From: Bryum argenteum
Taxonomy: Eukaryota > Streptophyta > Bryopsida > Bryales > Bryaceae
DNA length: 64,000 nucleotides
Reading direction: 5' to 3'
Assembly (NCBI GenBank): GCA_037043015.1
Contig: CM073321.1
Location: 34,636,101 to 34,700,100 of the forward strand
The notes below the pieces were generated by a model. It was given only the letters and a program-made list of their open reading frames with translations, was not told where the DNA came from and ran no database searches. Of this stretch, positions 35,801 through 48,703 are shown piece after piece (positions within the stretch are counted from its first letter, which is position 1; each line of letters starts with the position of its first letter). The translations under genes and the position numbers were made by a program.

Positions 35801-38800
35801 AGCTCGCAAAGGCATATACTGCACAGAGCCATTTCGTATCCCGTTCGGCGGCAAGGTTGGTTCGCTTTCATGAACTTATGTTCTGTCACTATAGAGTTCG
35901 GGTTACATCGTTGTGTAGCATCTTGTTGGAATTGGTTATTCCGCTTCTGAAATCTATGTCTTACTTTCCCAGGTAAGTTGGATACATGCTTTGAGAAGCT
36001 ATGAAACAATGCTACTTTACTTGGAGATGAAGACCTCAGGAAGAAGTCTCATGCATTCTTTGACCCAATTTTTATGCTGGAAACATTTTCAGGTGGATGT
36101 CTGCTGCTTTGACAAAACTGGCACATTAACCAGTGATGACATGGTAATACTCGAAGTGTATAAGACTAATCTCTTCCTGTTCCCGCCTTGCTTTGTTGAC
36201 ATACTAGAAATTCAACAGTGTCGCTTACTGTGCCTAATGTCAGACTCAAACAATTGCAATCAGGAATTTCGAGGAGTAGTTGGTACTGATGGGACTTCAA
36301 AGTTGGAAACAGAGCCAAGCAAGTTGGCTACTTTTACTATGCAAGTTCTAGCTGCGTGCCATGCTCTGGTCTTTGTTGACGGCAAGACTGTGAGCTTCCA
36401 TTCCTTCTACTCTTTGGAAGCAGCAAGGTTCCAAATTAGTAACAGACTTTTGGTGTGTTTCAAAGGATGGCGAGTATTCGACTCATAACGTGTGGTTGAA
36501 ACGTAAACAGGTGGGTGACCCATTGGAGAAGGCAGCACTGAAAGGCATTGACTGGATGTACACTGCTGATGAGAAGGCCCTTCCTTGCAAGTAAGTGGCA
36601 GACTCTTTTGAAATTGGTTGTTCTCTGAGCTTGTTGGCACTCGTCTCAGAAGGCAGTCAATGAAAGAAAATTCTCTGAAATATTCGAGTTGATCATGGAG
36701 CTGATTATCTGTCAACACCTCGTCCAGAGGTGCAGGGCAGCCAGTCCAAATTATTCAGCGGCATCATTTTGCATCACATTTGAAGCGTATGGCTGTTGTC
36801 GCTCGGACCGACGATACTTTCTTGGCTCTCGTCAAGGTGAACCACTCAGCAGTCTCCTTTTGAAGCCTGACTTCATTCATCTCCATTCTTAATCAACCAA
36901 ACTGAGTTGTATGTAATTCATCGCAGTGTATCTTTGCTTTTGGTGACCCTTGAGTTGCTCAAAATGGATCGCTAGTTTGTGGGTCTTAATAGAGTTCCTT
37001 CTGCAGGGTGCACCAGAAACAATACAGGAAAGGTTAACTGATGTCCCTGGCAACTACGTAGAAATATACAAAGAGTACACTCGTCAAGGAGCTCGTGTGC
37101 TTGCGTTGGCATTTAAAATTCTTCCGGACATGGCGGTAAGTACAGTCATTGATGTTTCATTCTAGTCTCCTATCCATATGGAATAAACGAAGTCTTTTGC
37201 AACGACTTTGTCCATCTGTCGTTAGTCACCCTTTTTCAACTCGTAAACTGAAAAACTGAAAAATTGGCATTCTGAAAATCCGTAAACTGTAAATCGAAAG
37301 TTCCTTAGTTGTACTTAAGTTCGGTAAATTCTACTTGACTTGAATTATAGCTTTCAAATTCACTTCAAAGCAACTCCATGTGAAGTTTGAAGTAATTTCA
37401 GAAGCTAATGTGTAGAAGGCATGGTAATCATTTTGCTTGTGAAATTCTGCCAACTTGTTCAAGGTAGAATTTCATGAGTGCTACTATGGCTTGAGCGCAA
37501 TCTTAAGTGCAGTGTTTTCTTCTTTATAAAAGTTCTGTTCCTTATCATTGGCTATTTCGATTTCAGGTTGGTGAAGCTCGGACGATGGATCGTGAGACTG
37601 TGGAGACTAATTTGACGTTCGCTGGATTTGCTGTACGCACTCTATCGTAACGAGAGCCTTTACAAACTGAATGATCTGGTGACTAGTGATCTAAGATGAT
37701 TCGCAGAACATTCGCCTGAATAACGTGAGTACCATGATATGCAGGTCTTTGCATGTCCGTTGCGGAATGATTCTTCAGAAGTTCTCAAGGAGCTCAAGGG
37801 GGCCTCTCATGACCTGGTATGCATTTACTGTGCCTCTCATGATCAGAGTGCATGTATGAACGATGTCAGTAAAAAGACATTAAGAATATTATGTCATGTA
37901 TTGGTGTATTAGTGTCATCAAGTCATGGATTGCATTGGTAAAGCCCCAAGTCTGTCCACCTTAACAGTTGGGTTCCATTAGGTTTTTAACGGTATATACC
38001 TTCGATTCGATTAACAATTGTTGAAGGGTAATGATTCGGGCATACACAATGCAATTCAATAACTAGTCATGTGTTGGATCAGAAAAGCCTCAACTCTGAC
38101 CATCTACAGAGTAGGGTTTCAGTTGGCGTAACACGATGAGGATGATGAATGATGAATGATGTCAATAAACAAACCTGTGATACCAACAATAATCTGTACG
38201 CTTATCTCGTGCACCTGTATTAGAATTTTTGAGTCCTTATTTTCGGTAGTCACCTGGCTGCACTCTTCATAATTACAGGTGATGATTACTGGCGATCAGG
38301 CGTTAACAGCGTGCCATGTCGCAGCGCAAGTTCACATTGTAACGAGGCCGGTGTTAATATTGACTCAACGATCTGGTGGTTCAGCAGGGCAGTTCGATTG
38401 GCTTTCACCTGATGAAAAAGTCAAACTACCATACAAGTATGTAAATCGCCTACATTTTGTTCTCTTCTGAGCTTGTCTTCGTTTAGTTTTCCAATTTGTA
38501 ACTGGGTTCGCTCGTTTTGTTAACTTCGCAGCAAAGATGAGGTTTTGGAGGTGGCAGCGGTCCACGATTTCTGTGTTGCCGGTGATGGTCTTGGGATGCT
38601 TCAGCTAACCACCGCTTTACAAATAGTTGTTCCTCTTACTCAGGTCAGAAGCATTTCACTCTTGGTTTGTAGAGGTGTCGAAGACTCGTCTCTCTTGGTT
38701 TGTGAGGAGGTTTATCAACCTTTGCTCTTTTCAGGTATTTGCGAGGGTGGCTCCTGACCAGAAGGAGTTGATTCTAACGACATTGAAAGCTGTGGGCCGC

Positions 38801-41624
38801 ACTACTCTCATGTGTGGTGATGGTACCAATGACGTTGGAGCCCTTAAACAGGTTAGACCTTCGCTCTCACAACTCTTTATGTCCAGAAAACCCTGACGGT
38901 ACAGTGATTATACCGTCAATCCTGACATGTTCCGGAAACAGTAACCTCTACAATAAGACACGACTACACATTCTTGATTTTGAGTTCACATTGAGTCTTG
39001 CAGAGATTATATGGAGTCTCATCATAGAGAGGGTTGATTGAATGGTAGAAGTCAATCTTAAGTGTTCTTGTGAACTTGGTTTTGTAGGCACATGCTGGCG
39101 TTGCGCTTCTGAACGCCATTCCTCCTGCGAAAGGCGCTACTGAATCAGTAACAACGACTTCAACAGCCTCATTGGGTGCAGGTCGTCGCCCGTATAGCCT
39201 GCTTCTCGTATTGAAAGCTCGAAAAATGACATCTTTGAATTAACTTCTCGACTAAAAAAATGAGAAAATGAAGAAGTTTTTATGATCTCGGTAGTACTTT
39301 TTAGCTGCTACGTACATTTGGGAGTTGACATGTAATCGATTACATACTCCAATTGCACATGGGGTACATTCTCATCCATGAAATCCTTAAGCGTGATGTT
39401 TTACTTCTGTGCCAGTCTAACTGTAAACTGGACTGCATAAACAGCCGTGATAGCCACCAAACAGAGGCGGAAGGGTGGGGTGTCAGGCTCTGTCACACCA
39501 GTGGAAGCAGGAACTTCTTCAACAGCTAGACGGGGGGGCTTGTCCGCAGCGGATCAGCCGTCGCCAAGCGGTCGACAACTCACCCCTGCTGAAATCAAGA
39601 GGAAGGAACTTAAGAGGTTGATTGAGGAGATGAACGAGGAGGGCGATGGTAGGGCTCCTGTGGTTAAACTCGGAGACGCCTCCATGGCTGCTCCTTTTTC
39701 TGCGAAACACTCCTCTGTCCGGCCCACGACTGATATCATCCGCCAAGGGCGTAGTACCCTTGTCACCACCTTGCAGATGTTCAAGATCCTGGGCTTGAAT
39801 TGCCTGGCCACAGCGTATGTTCTCAGTGTTCTGCACCTCGATGGTGTGAAGCTCGGTGACATGCAGGTCAGTCTCTCCTTTTCTCCATTTTACTCACCGA
39901 TTAATTCAAGTTTTCATTTGTTGTTCCACTCTTCTGATGATTGATGATGTTCTCATCATATTTGATTATATTTTCTAGGAGCTGTACATTCTGGTTTCTT
40001 TATGCAGGAAATACTTTTACTATGTGTAAAAGTTAGCATTCTTTTACGAAGTTGGTATGGTAGTACTGATTATTATGGTACTTTTGAAGCTTTCCATAGT
40101 AGTGGTTCTGAAGCTTTTTACCATAGTGGTCTTGAAGCTTTTATAAATAGTTTTGAGTACCTTATCATATGGTTTCGAACCTCATGATCATAGTGCTTTA
40201 AAAGTAGTGGTCTGGAAGCTTTCTATCGTAGTGGTTTGGAAGCTTTCTATCATAGTGGTTCTCAACCTTTATTATCTCTTAGTTTATATCCATGAGTTGG
40301 TCTTGAGTATGAGTTGAGCTTGCCGGTTTGTGTTTATTTTGCAGGCTACAATCAGTGGGTTGTTCACCGCAACCTTTTTCCTCTTCATCTCCCATGCGCG
40401 GCCTCTTGACACGTTATCAGCGCAACGGCCACATCCAGATATCTTTAGCCCCTATGTGATTCTGTCACTGCTCGGTCAATTCGCCATTCATATCACGTTT
40501 CTCATCACGGCCGTGAAGGGCGCCCAAGCTTTTATGCCTGAGGAATGCGTCGAGCCTGACTCCGAGTTCACGCCTAATCTTGTCAACACCGTCTCCTATA
40601 TGTCCAACATGATGATTCAGGTATATATCTGACATTTCTAACGACATTGCACCTTATCTTTACACCTCTTATTTGGGTCTTTCTAGCCATGGCATGAAGA
40701 ATCTAACTTGTGATGAATGTTTAAACCGATTATGTTAATATACTCATAATCTATGGATGTCTTAATCTTTGGTAAAGAATACTCCTGTAAACTCAACACC
40801 TTGTATATAGAAAGTGTCGCTTGGGTACCGGATTGAGGTTGATTGTCCTGAAACGGTGCAGTTAAGGCATATCTATTGATTTGGAATGTACGAATCATTA
40901 TTTTTGAACTCCAGAAATTTTTGTAATATCTGCAAGGAATCACGAAGGAAATGGATAGAATCACGAAGGAAATGGATAGAATCACGAAGGAAATGGATAG
41001 AAGCACTTATATCTAATCATACACTTCATGGGCACATTTTTTTCTGATGAAAACTAGAAATTAGGCAGGAATCTAGAGTGTGCGGTGTAGAATGATGCGC
41101 TGATTTAGAATTGAAAACTTAAGTGGGTCCTTTGATTAAACAATAATCTTCAATTTTACAGTATCTATTACGAGGGTCAGGTCCAGCTTCTGATGAATGT
41201 TTTTGTTTCTGACGGAAGTTTTTCCCACTATTTCCGAAGTACTCCAAATTAAGAAGTATGGATGTCTTCAACCCCGATGTATTGAAGATGAGATTTGTGT
41301 GTGCAGGTGGCCACGTTTGCGGTGAATTACATCGGCCATCCATTTAATCAAAGCATACGGGAGAACAGGCCATTCTTCTACGCACTAAGCTCAGCAGCGA
41401 TTTTTTTCACAGCCATCACCTCTGATGTGTTTCGGAGCTTGAATGACTGGCTGAAGCTGGTGCCGTTGCCGAAACCTTTTGGACATCATCTGCTGTTGAC
41501 GGCATTTGGCATGATGGTCAGTTGCTACCTGTGGGAACATACATTGCGATGGATGTTTCCTGCCAAGATGCCAATATCTCGGCCCCGGCAAAGACCAGGT
41601 GCTACTAACAAAAAGATTCAGTAG
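32898..41624 (+). CDS. P5A-type ATPase, ER transmembrane-helix dislocase (plant MIA/PDR2 orthologue), 24 exons
   Basis: The spliced frame encodes 1201 residues without a stop, about the length of Arabidopsis MIA/PDR2 (roughly 1180). P5A ATPases reside in the ER membrane and extract mistargeted helices; in Arabidopsis the gene affects pollen development and phosphate-starvation responses. Visible motifs: two N-terminal membrane segments (about residues 28-70), TGES of the actuator domain at 325-328, the P5A signature PPELP in membrane helix 4 at 459-463, the phosphorylated Asp502 in DKTGT, KGAPE near 617, TGD at 710-712 and GDGTND at 824-829, then six C-terminal helices. A variable, Ser/Thr-rich loop (about 845-890) follows GDGTND. 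The start ATG 32898 gives [16 protein letters not shown], matching the family's N-terminus. Every exon joint keeps frame with GT-AG borders. This is the clearest intact gene in the window. Confidence 0.95.
40060..40275 (+). repeat. Minisatellite in P5A intron 22
   Basis: Six to seven imperfect copies of GAAGCTTTCTATCATAGTGG plus TTCT/TTTG (about 25-30 bp) lie in the intron between exons 22 and 23. They contain HindIII-like AAGCTT in most copies and do not touch the splice sites. Confidence 0.75.
40938..41000 (+). repeat. Three perfect 21-bp tandem copies in P5A intron 23
   Basis: AATCACGAAGGAAATGGATA plus G is repeated three times head to tail without a mismatch, which points to a recent slippage event and a length-variable site. 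Confidence 0.85.
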
Positions 41625-41869
41625 TAGGTAAAGTAGTACTTATAGGTTTTGTCCAGTGTTATGGCTCTCGAATGACTCAGATGAAATTTTTTGACTTAGT
41701 CATTGTTTCAACGCGTTATTCCCATTGTAATGAACTCAGACTGTTCCAGTTTCAATCAACAGCTACTTTCTGAGGCGTTTTTGTGCAGGCTTGAGTTACA
41801 ATATTGCTCGAGTCCAGAGTTTCTGAACGATGTTGTACAGTGACTGCCAAAACTGAGTCCGTAGGTTAC

Positions 41870-42395
41870 CTCTAGTCATTCATATATTATAATGTGATGC
41901 ATTTAATATGAAATCTAGTCATTCATATATATTATAATGTGATGCATTTAATGTGAAATCAGTTGATGGCTCTAGTATGCATGCATGTAAATGAATGGCT
42001 CTAGTATACATGCATGTAAATGATGCGGCTAGTATACATGCATGTAAAGGTGTTATACATGCATGTAAAGGTGTGGCTAGCATACATGCATGTAAAGGTG
42101 TTATACATGCATGTAAAGGTGTGGCTAGCATACATGCATGTAAATGATGTGGCTACCAGATTATAATTTTAGTTCATATATGATTTTAATTTTAGTTCAT
42201 ATATTATTATGTGATGCATTCAATGTGAAATCAGTTGATGGCACTAGGATACATGTATGTGGCTGGTATACATGCGTGTAAATGATGTGGCTACCAGACT
42301 ATAATTATCATTCATATATTATAATGTGATGGAATTAATGTGAAATCAGTTGACGGCTCTAGTCTACATGCATGTAAATGATGTGGCTACCAAAT
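41870..42395 (+). repeat. Nested tandem repeats downstream of the P5A gene
   Basis: A longer unit (TCATATATTATAATGTGATG, AATGTGAAATCAGTTGATGG, CTCTAGTATACATGCATGTA) recurs four times near 41880, 41925, 42195 and 42310. Inside it the short unit GGCTAGTATACATGCATGTA plus AATGATGT or AAGGTGTT is repeated six to eight times at 41970-42150. CATGCATG and ATATAT cores give self-complementary stretches. No coding content. Confidence 0.75.
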
Positions 42396-42689
42396 TACAA
42401 GTCCAACAATGCAAAATATTTTGAAAGAGATGCAAGATAATTTGAAGAAGATCCTTCTCAAAGTAATTCAGCTCCAAAACACTTATGCTCACATTAAGGA
42501 AGATCCAGCTCAAAGTAAATCGGTTCCAAAACTCACTTATGCTCACATTCGGATTAAGCAATGAATGCTACAAATACTGACATGTACAACTGGTCAGTTT
42601 TGGGTCTGATTTTTTGGGTGGGCATGTTCTTGGCCTTCACATTTACAATGTTTCCCCATTTAGTGCACATTATGTCTGCGAATTTAGTA

Positions 42690-43432
42690 AAATGGTTTTA
42701 TTGAGATCTCTTTGCGTTGCAAGTAGAAAGCGAGTAGAAAAAGCTACTCCAATGAAGTTGAGGGGTGGAAGTGCTAGAAATGTTGCTAGAGAGGTACAAA
42801 TATCTCAAAGTAGGGTTGCAAATTTTTGTAAGCAATATTTGATTGAATTGAGTGATGTGAATAAATATTATGGTGATAGGCCAAAAGTGTAGAGTGCAAT
42901 TGATTGTTGAGCTTGTGTTGGAGCAACCACTCTGTGGCTTGGAAACTGCACACAAAGTTGAAAATTACTTGAGGGAAGAGCTTTATGTTGGTACAAGCGA
43001 TAGTATTGTGAGAAGACTGTTACAAAAAGGAGGTTTGAAATATAAAGTGAAGCAAAATAAATCAAAGCTTACACTTCTTCAAATTGAGCGACGATTAGAA
43101 CTTGCTAAACATCATAGTTATTGGATTGGTGATGATTGAGATTGTGTTGTATTCTCCGATGAAAGAAAAATCAACAAAACTTTGATGGTTGCAATGGTGT
43201 TAGTTTTGTGATGAAGAGAGTAGAAGTGCAAAAATGGTACAACGAACTGTTGAGTTTGGAGGTGGCAGAGTGATGATGTGGGGTTGCATGACGTTAATGG
43301 CCCTCATATGATGTGTAGGGTTGAGGGAAGAATGGATTAGTACATGTATAGAGAAATTTTAGAGCGAGAGTTAATTCACACGATTTATGAATATGATTTG
43401 GATCCTACCAATTTGATATTTTAACATGAATT
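42690..43432 (+). pseudogene. Tc1-type transposase relic (fungal-like)
   Basis: Pieces in several frames line up with Tc1 transposases: a helix-turn-helix (SARNVAREVQISQSRVANFC) near 42765, a second DNA-binding part VGTSDSIVRRLLQKGGLKYK and ERRLELAKHHSYW near 43000-43125, then VVFSDERKIN with the first catalytic Asp, VEFGGGRVMMWGCMT near 43255, VEGRMD and LERELIHTIYEYDLDP before a final IF-x-H-E tract where DNDPKHT would be expected. The combination 'GGGxxMxWGCM...GRMD...Y..IL..EL' is typical of Tc1 families in fungi. Stops, frameshifts and loss of the second Asp region make it dead. Terminal repeats were not found. Confidence 0.6.
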
Positions 43433-43439
43433 TTACTTT

Positions 43440-45640
43440 ATTTTTGTTATTACGTCCATACTTATGTGGAATAGGCCTCAATCCCATGGAAGTATGACTA
43501 ATTGTAATGGTAATCTTATGGAATTTGTGGTTTCATTTACGATGCATCCAATCTCCTTACATTGTTTGTTAAATTTCAATATGATGTGCCTATGCTCATT
43601 TTTGGCCGTCACTGTATAAGTGTATTTTTTTGCAATAATCTCTGTTCAAATTCATGGCTTTTGCTTTCTTATTCAACCATTTCCTTAACCCCTTCTAGTG
43701 CGGGGTTCTTTTCACCGCTGAATTATCATTGTATTTGGCGTAACACTAATGAAATTAAAAGGGAGATATTTAAATTCCACTTAAGTCTTGTCATAGAAAT
43801 TCTAATAATATAATCTTAACTAGATACTTGTTGGAAATGATCCTTGGGGGGTGCACTGTACTAAACATGTACAAGTATTCGTGAGTGTTTAAGAGGAGTA
43901 GTGATTAAAACCTTACCGCATTACGTATACGCATGGTATATATTATAGTTTGTAATTACATACATATATGGAAGACCTTTAAGAAGTATACAATAGTTGT
44001 ACTTGTATGGTAGGGTTATGATAGTACATATGGTATTTATATTGGATGAAACTGTGCCACTAAAGGTACAACCCCTTGGCAATGTTGTCTATTGTGACGA
44101 TTTGACGATGATGTGACATCACGACGGTATGTGTTGTAAAGGGTCTCTCCATCACGGCATAATAGGGTGAACGTAGGTCAATGAAGGCCTTCATTACTAG
44201 ACTGGGTAAATTTTTACTCTTATGCCGCGGTGTCTATCATATGTGGCATAAGCTTTTGATACGTTGATCCACTTTTTCACTTAGTTTTGGTAAAGTTTTC
44301 TATATAGTCATTATGCCTCCCTTAGAGTCCAGGGAGGGGTCTGATTGGGCGGTCAAAATGCGGTATGAAAGAAAGTGAATCTAGGCCTTTCAATAGTTAG
44401 GGTTTCATACTTGAGGAAATGAACTGCAGCCGCCCAAATACTCACACGCGCAGAAAATGCCCTTACCATGCTTACAAGCGCAACAAGCCATGCTTGTAGA
44501 TGCACCGGCCGCCCCTGCCCTGTTTGCCCCTCTCGTGGCACCCCTATCTTTCTCTTATGTATCGGATACTGTCCACTTGCATTGTTGGAACCCTTGTGTT
44601 TACCATCGCTTATACATGGATAACTATAATAAACATGGAAGGGTGACTCATGTATTGTTCTAGGGATTTTGTAAAGTAACCAAGCCTGAACAACAACTAT
44701 GACAACTATTTCCCAACCTTTCTCTCCTATTTCTGTATTCGTACTCCTCTGAAATCAGTATTTTAACCTTCATTACCAAGGGTATCCCTATGTCAAAGGG
44801 GATAGAGAAAGACCCTTTCCTTATATTTCATGTGGTGGAAACTTCCACTTCTAACGTCTACTCAATACACATACACACACCAGGCAGTCAATACCTTCTC
44901 ATAACCAACCTGTATAGAACGGATTAGCAGGTCATGCAGAAGGTCGTGAGTACCCTATCACCCTATTACAACAATACACCCCAAGGAATCCGGATCTGGC
45001 TAGGATACGGATACACTTATTCCGGTTACAAACTGCTCCTAACCCGTCTTCTGAGACTACAGAGGAATCCAATTGTGCAGAAGTGTGACTAAGGATAGCA
45101 ATCCGTACTCACCCGCTTAACTCCTAGACCCCTTCAAGCCGTAAAGTGTTTCCAACAAGCGTTGTCTTCACTCAACAAACTTGGACTAACTTAGGATACA
45201 AGGCACCTGTCAATACGTCTAGCACAACTCCAAATCCACAAATCCGATCTTGTAGGAGATCCGATTTCTAACTCCTAACTTATAATCCAAGACAATAGAT
45301 ATGGACCTCTAAGCACTCAACCTCAAAAAAGGGAGACAAAACAAGGATCACTCTCAATATGTCCATAAGAGGTTGTTTGGATAGCAAGTAAGGAATGATT
45401 AAGTGGTATAACATCCACATATAAGTACTCAGAGCCAAAACTTTTGAGGTCTAAAATGCTAGCGGCGACCGTCTATACTAGGCCTACACTTTAGAAAATT
45501 GCTCGCTTGCCCAAAAAGAGCCTACCTACTGGTCCGTATCCGGACTTCTACACCTATAGCTGATTTCAATCCGGATTCCAATCCCGATTCCAATCTGGAT
45601 TCCTACCTCCCTCCGGATCGATGAAGACTTCGCCATGGCT
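43440..45640. other. Intergenic, no feature seen
   Basis: About 2.2 kb without a recognisable gene or RNA. Positions 44780-45600 have a more even base composition with ATCCGGA/TCCGGAT elements near 44985 and 45545-45610 and could be the LTR or leader of the decayed minus-strand element that follows, but no matching second copy exists in the window. Confidence 0.4.
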
Positions 45641-45643
45641 GTT

Positions 45644-47146
45644 TCACTGGGTTGCTACAATCCGGCCTGCCCTCATCCGCTTCCCGCCCACCACTTTGTA
45701 ATCTTTGTTGCTTTCGAGAGCATCTGTATCATGTTCGCTCTGCAACTCCTTGTCATCTGAGATGATACCGACCTGGTGGCGGAGTTTCGAGGCAGCCGAC
45801 AACTTTACCCAATCTTCCGCCGCGAGCTTCTGCACCATAGAACGGGTGTTTTTGGACACAACGTCTGCTAGGGCGGGAGCTTCTGACTCCTCAGTGACCT
45901 TCTTACCCTTATTCTTGGGAGTGGCAGGGTTTGAAGGCTCTGCATCCGTCCTAGGGATAGTGATTGGAGTAGGACGGCTAACCGGAGTCCTTGCTGGTGA
46001 TTCTGTTGGGGCCGAAATGGACCCAACCTCCTTGATCCGGTCTCCAACTAATTCCAGTATGGTAGCAACAGTCTTGTTGCTGGCCTCCATTCTTTGGGTG
46101 TAAGTCACGATTGCCTTTATGAATTTCCGGAAGGTCTCGGCCTTGAACACCTCTGATCATGTGCTTCTTGCCTCGTACAGGTGAGAATTTGATTTTACTT
46201 GGCCAAGAATTTTGCAAATGCTTGCCAGCCAGATGACGTCCTCATTTGCAGTCTCCAGCGCCGTTTGATGGAGAGCGATCGCCTCGTCCTTCTATTTGAC
46301 TTGCGCTCTAAGGTGATACGCCTCAATCTGGGGGATCCTTTGTTCAAGAGCTTGTACGTCTTTGACAGATGTCTTTGCATCCACAACCTTCTTTTCTTCC
46401 GCCAAACTGGTGACACGAAATTCCTTGATGATGCTATTAATGACACTTTGCATGGCATTGTATTATACCCGAGCGTTCTCCAATGCTGCTAGAGCATTCA
46501 TCATAGTGTCGGGATGAGGGGGCTAGCTGGATTGAGTTGTTCCGCTTGGGTTTCGGGGACGGATTTTTGAAGTATAGCTCACGCCATTGCTGCCCTCAGA
46601 TCCGTGCAGTCCGCTAAGCCGAATCCAGTGTTTGTGAAGGTTGTCCGTAAACACCCGTGCTATATACTTGTGCTTTGTGCTGCAGAGGGCGTTCCGGTTG
46701 GCATGGTAGCCATACACGCGCCTCCATAGCTCCGTTGTCCTCTTTTCCAGACGCCCCTTGATAGTGCCTTCAAACTGATTCGGTACTGCTTCCTTCATCT
46801 CGCGCACCATCTGGGAGTCGTGTAAACTCTAAGGTTTGTTCAGCATTCCTCTATAGCCCATCTGGTCCAAATTTTGGATAAGAAACTCCTCCTTATCGGC
46901 CGTAATGCCACCTATAACCAACTTGATCAACACCTTTAGGGTTTCCTGAGCTTGGGCCTGCGCACCTGCCATTGAAAATAATATCAAAAGGAAGTAGCGA
47001 GTCGCTGGACTAAGGACAGCCATGGAGACTGAGCGGAAAGCCGGAAGCGAGGAAAGCAAGAGCGCTTGAAGGCGAGAAAGCAGGTGGAAAGAATGGAGGG
47101 CAAAAGGGTTTATATAGACGAAGACGGCTTTCCATCCGGCCATCAT
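45644..47146 (-). pseudogene. Unknown coiled-coil protein relic, five stops and no indel
   Basis: One minus-strand frame runs for about 500 codons (47146 to 45644) interrupted by stops at 46829, 46523, 46463, 46292 and 46157 only. In order it shows a segment with TLKVLIKLVIGGITADKEEF, a basic segment KGRLEKRTTELWRRVYGYHA, a long heptad-like region (VINSIIKEFRVTSLAEEKKV ... ALEQRIPQIEAYHLRAQVK), a helix RKFIKAIVTYTQRMEASNKT, then a Pro/Ser/Thr-rich linker and a basic C-terminus GGKRMRAGRIVATQ. I do not recognise the family; it might be a gag-like or other transposon structural protein. The similar layout of the 48.7-52.4 kb relic (globular part, then coiled coil) hints at a shared class, without proof. 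Confidence 0.4.
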
Positions 47147-47149
47147 ATC

Positions 47150-47700
47150 CCTCGGTACGCCATCATGACCGGCCTAGTACAAAGCCGTCATTCGCCGTGT
47201 CCGTCATTATCACACTCTGACCACTCCGTCCTTCTGCCGCCGTACTTGAACCTCTTGTTTGGACACATCAGGACAACCTTCCCTTTAATTTTAAACGACA
47301 AGTACGGGTTCCAAAAAGATGTCCTGTTTATTCTACACTAGTATCTAATGATTTGGCAAATGAACCAAACTTGATTTTGCCTTATAATATACGGCCTAAT
47401 CCACACTAGGTCGGAATTTTTACACTATATGTACTTTTACTGCGCATTCTAACTTATGCAATATCCAATCGAAAAAATAGGTTCAGATATCAAGCAGGAC
47501 AAAAATTCTCCTGCTAGCCTAGTGCAGCAAACACATGGCCTTTGACAAATTCACTTATGTTTAGTGCCATCTGCAGCAATTGACCCAAAGACAATGTGAT
47601 TGGGCTGACTAATATCTGTCTGTCCACCATTGTCGCATAATTCTCCTCCTTGTCATGTTTGATAGTGTTCTCTGGGAGAATTCTTGGGGCTTGCTTTGCA
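47150..47700. other. Non-coding, no feature seen
   Basis: No gene or repeat recognised. It lies upstream of the 45.6-47.1 kb minus-strand relic and may hold that element's leader. Confidence 0.35.
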
Positions 47701-48460
47701 GTCTTCATCGTATAATGTCGAGCATCTCAATCTAGAGATTCTGCCTATTAACTTCCTAGCAACTCTTCTTAAACAACATCATTGGCATCAGACCGAAGGC
47801 CTTCTCTCGCGTGTTCTGCGACTCTTTTCTCCTCCTCCTCCTTAAGCTTAATTTCCTTCAACGTATCAAACATGAGGTTCCTGATCCGCTCTTTTTCCTT
47901 CCTATTCACTTTGGTTCTGGCCTTCCGAGGTTCTAGTGTGTAGATTCCTCGTAGATTGAAGGTAATCTAGCCTTTTGGCATTGAGCCGTGATCATACTGG
48001 TCACATCCACCGGGTCCTTCTGGTTGTCTAGCAACTCAATCTCCACATTGCTCACATGGTGGTTTGGTTGTTTAGCCTTCTGATCATTATCTGCTAAAAA
48101 CTGATCTTATTGGGCCTTTAGGGGGTAGGTCCAATCTTGTGTCCAGGTTCGCGACATAAATATAGCAGACCTAGATTATCGCCAAGACTTGCCTGCTGAC
48201 TGGTACTTGGTTTTGAAGTGGATGGTCTCTGGTACCTCGGGTTGTGGTTACCCTGGTAGGTTGTTGTTTACTTTTGTACTAACACTTTATTCACCTCTAC
48301 TGCTTCATTGCCTTTCTTCTTGACCCCTGATCCCCTTTGGTGGATCAGGTTGAACTAGCAGTTCTTGTCATTATGTCGAAAATCCTTACACAACGCAAAT
48401 TGTACCCTAGTAGCTTTTGGTGTTGGCTCTTTCTTAGCCACATTCACTCGTTTACTGGTT
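47700..48460 (-). pseudogene. Degenerate gag-like fragment with zinc-knuckle remnants
   Basis: Minus-strand fragments include LCKDFRHNDKNC (near 48400), spaced like a retroviral-type CCHC knuckle with its first Cys displaced, a Gln/Ser/Pro-rich stretch (NPRYQRPSTSKPSTSQQ), then VEIELLDNQKDPVDVTSMIT and a Lys/Glu-rich helix (KVNRKEKERIRNLMFDTLKE). This order resembles the end of gag and the start of pol in plant Ty3 elements. Several stops and frame changes are present, and no LTR was found. Confidence 0.35.
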
Positions 48461-48703
48461 GTCTACTGTCGAACCATGTTCTCCAAAAATATGAATATTG
48501 TTGTGTTTTAGGGTTTAGAATTGTGTTTTATGAACTTGAAATAAACACCGGTTTGTTGAAGCTGCTCAGTCAGCGGTTCTTTAGAGTAGAGCTCGAACCG
48601 GATGGGCTTAGTAAATTCTTAGGCTTATCGGATATCCTATGTACTTTTTTGGCAAAATCCCTGCAACCGGAGAAACACCATTGTCCTTGTCCGGGTAGCC
48701 AAA

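Larger units (their letters stand above)
32898..41624 (+). other. Exon map of the P5A ATPase gene
   Basis: Exons: 32898-33143, 33376-33468, 33683-33924, 34049-34121, 34300-34472, 34564-34735, 34875-34979, 35088-35198, 35404-35490, 35673-35855, 36093-36143, 36264-36389, 36511-36590, 36728-36836, 37007-37135, 37567-37632, 37745-37816, 38279-38436, 38532-38643, 38735-38851, 39088-39181, 39454-39866, 40345-40620, 41307-41624 (stop 41622). Introns are 91-686 bp. The least certain borders are the end of exon 21 (39181) and the start of exon 22 (39454), inside the variable loop, where other in-frame choices exist. Confidence 0.88.

Noticed and set aside
46829-47146. Signal peptide-like start (MAVLSPATRYFLLILFSMAG)
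   Set aside because: The frame continues into a stop-riddled relic and the hydrophobic stretch has no conserved partner; it is probably chance.
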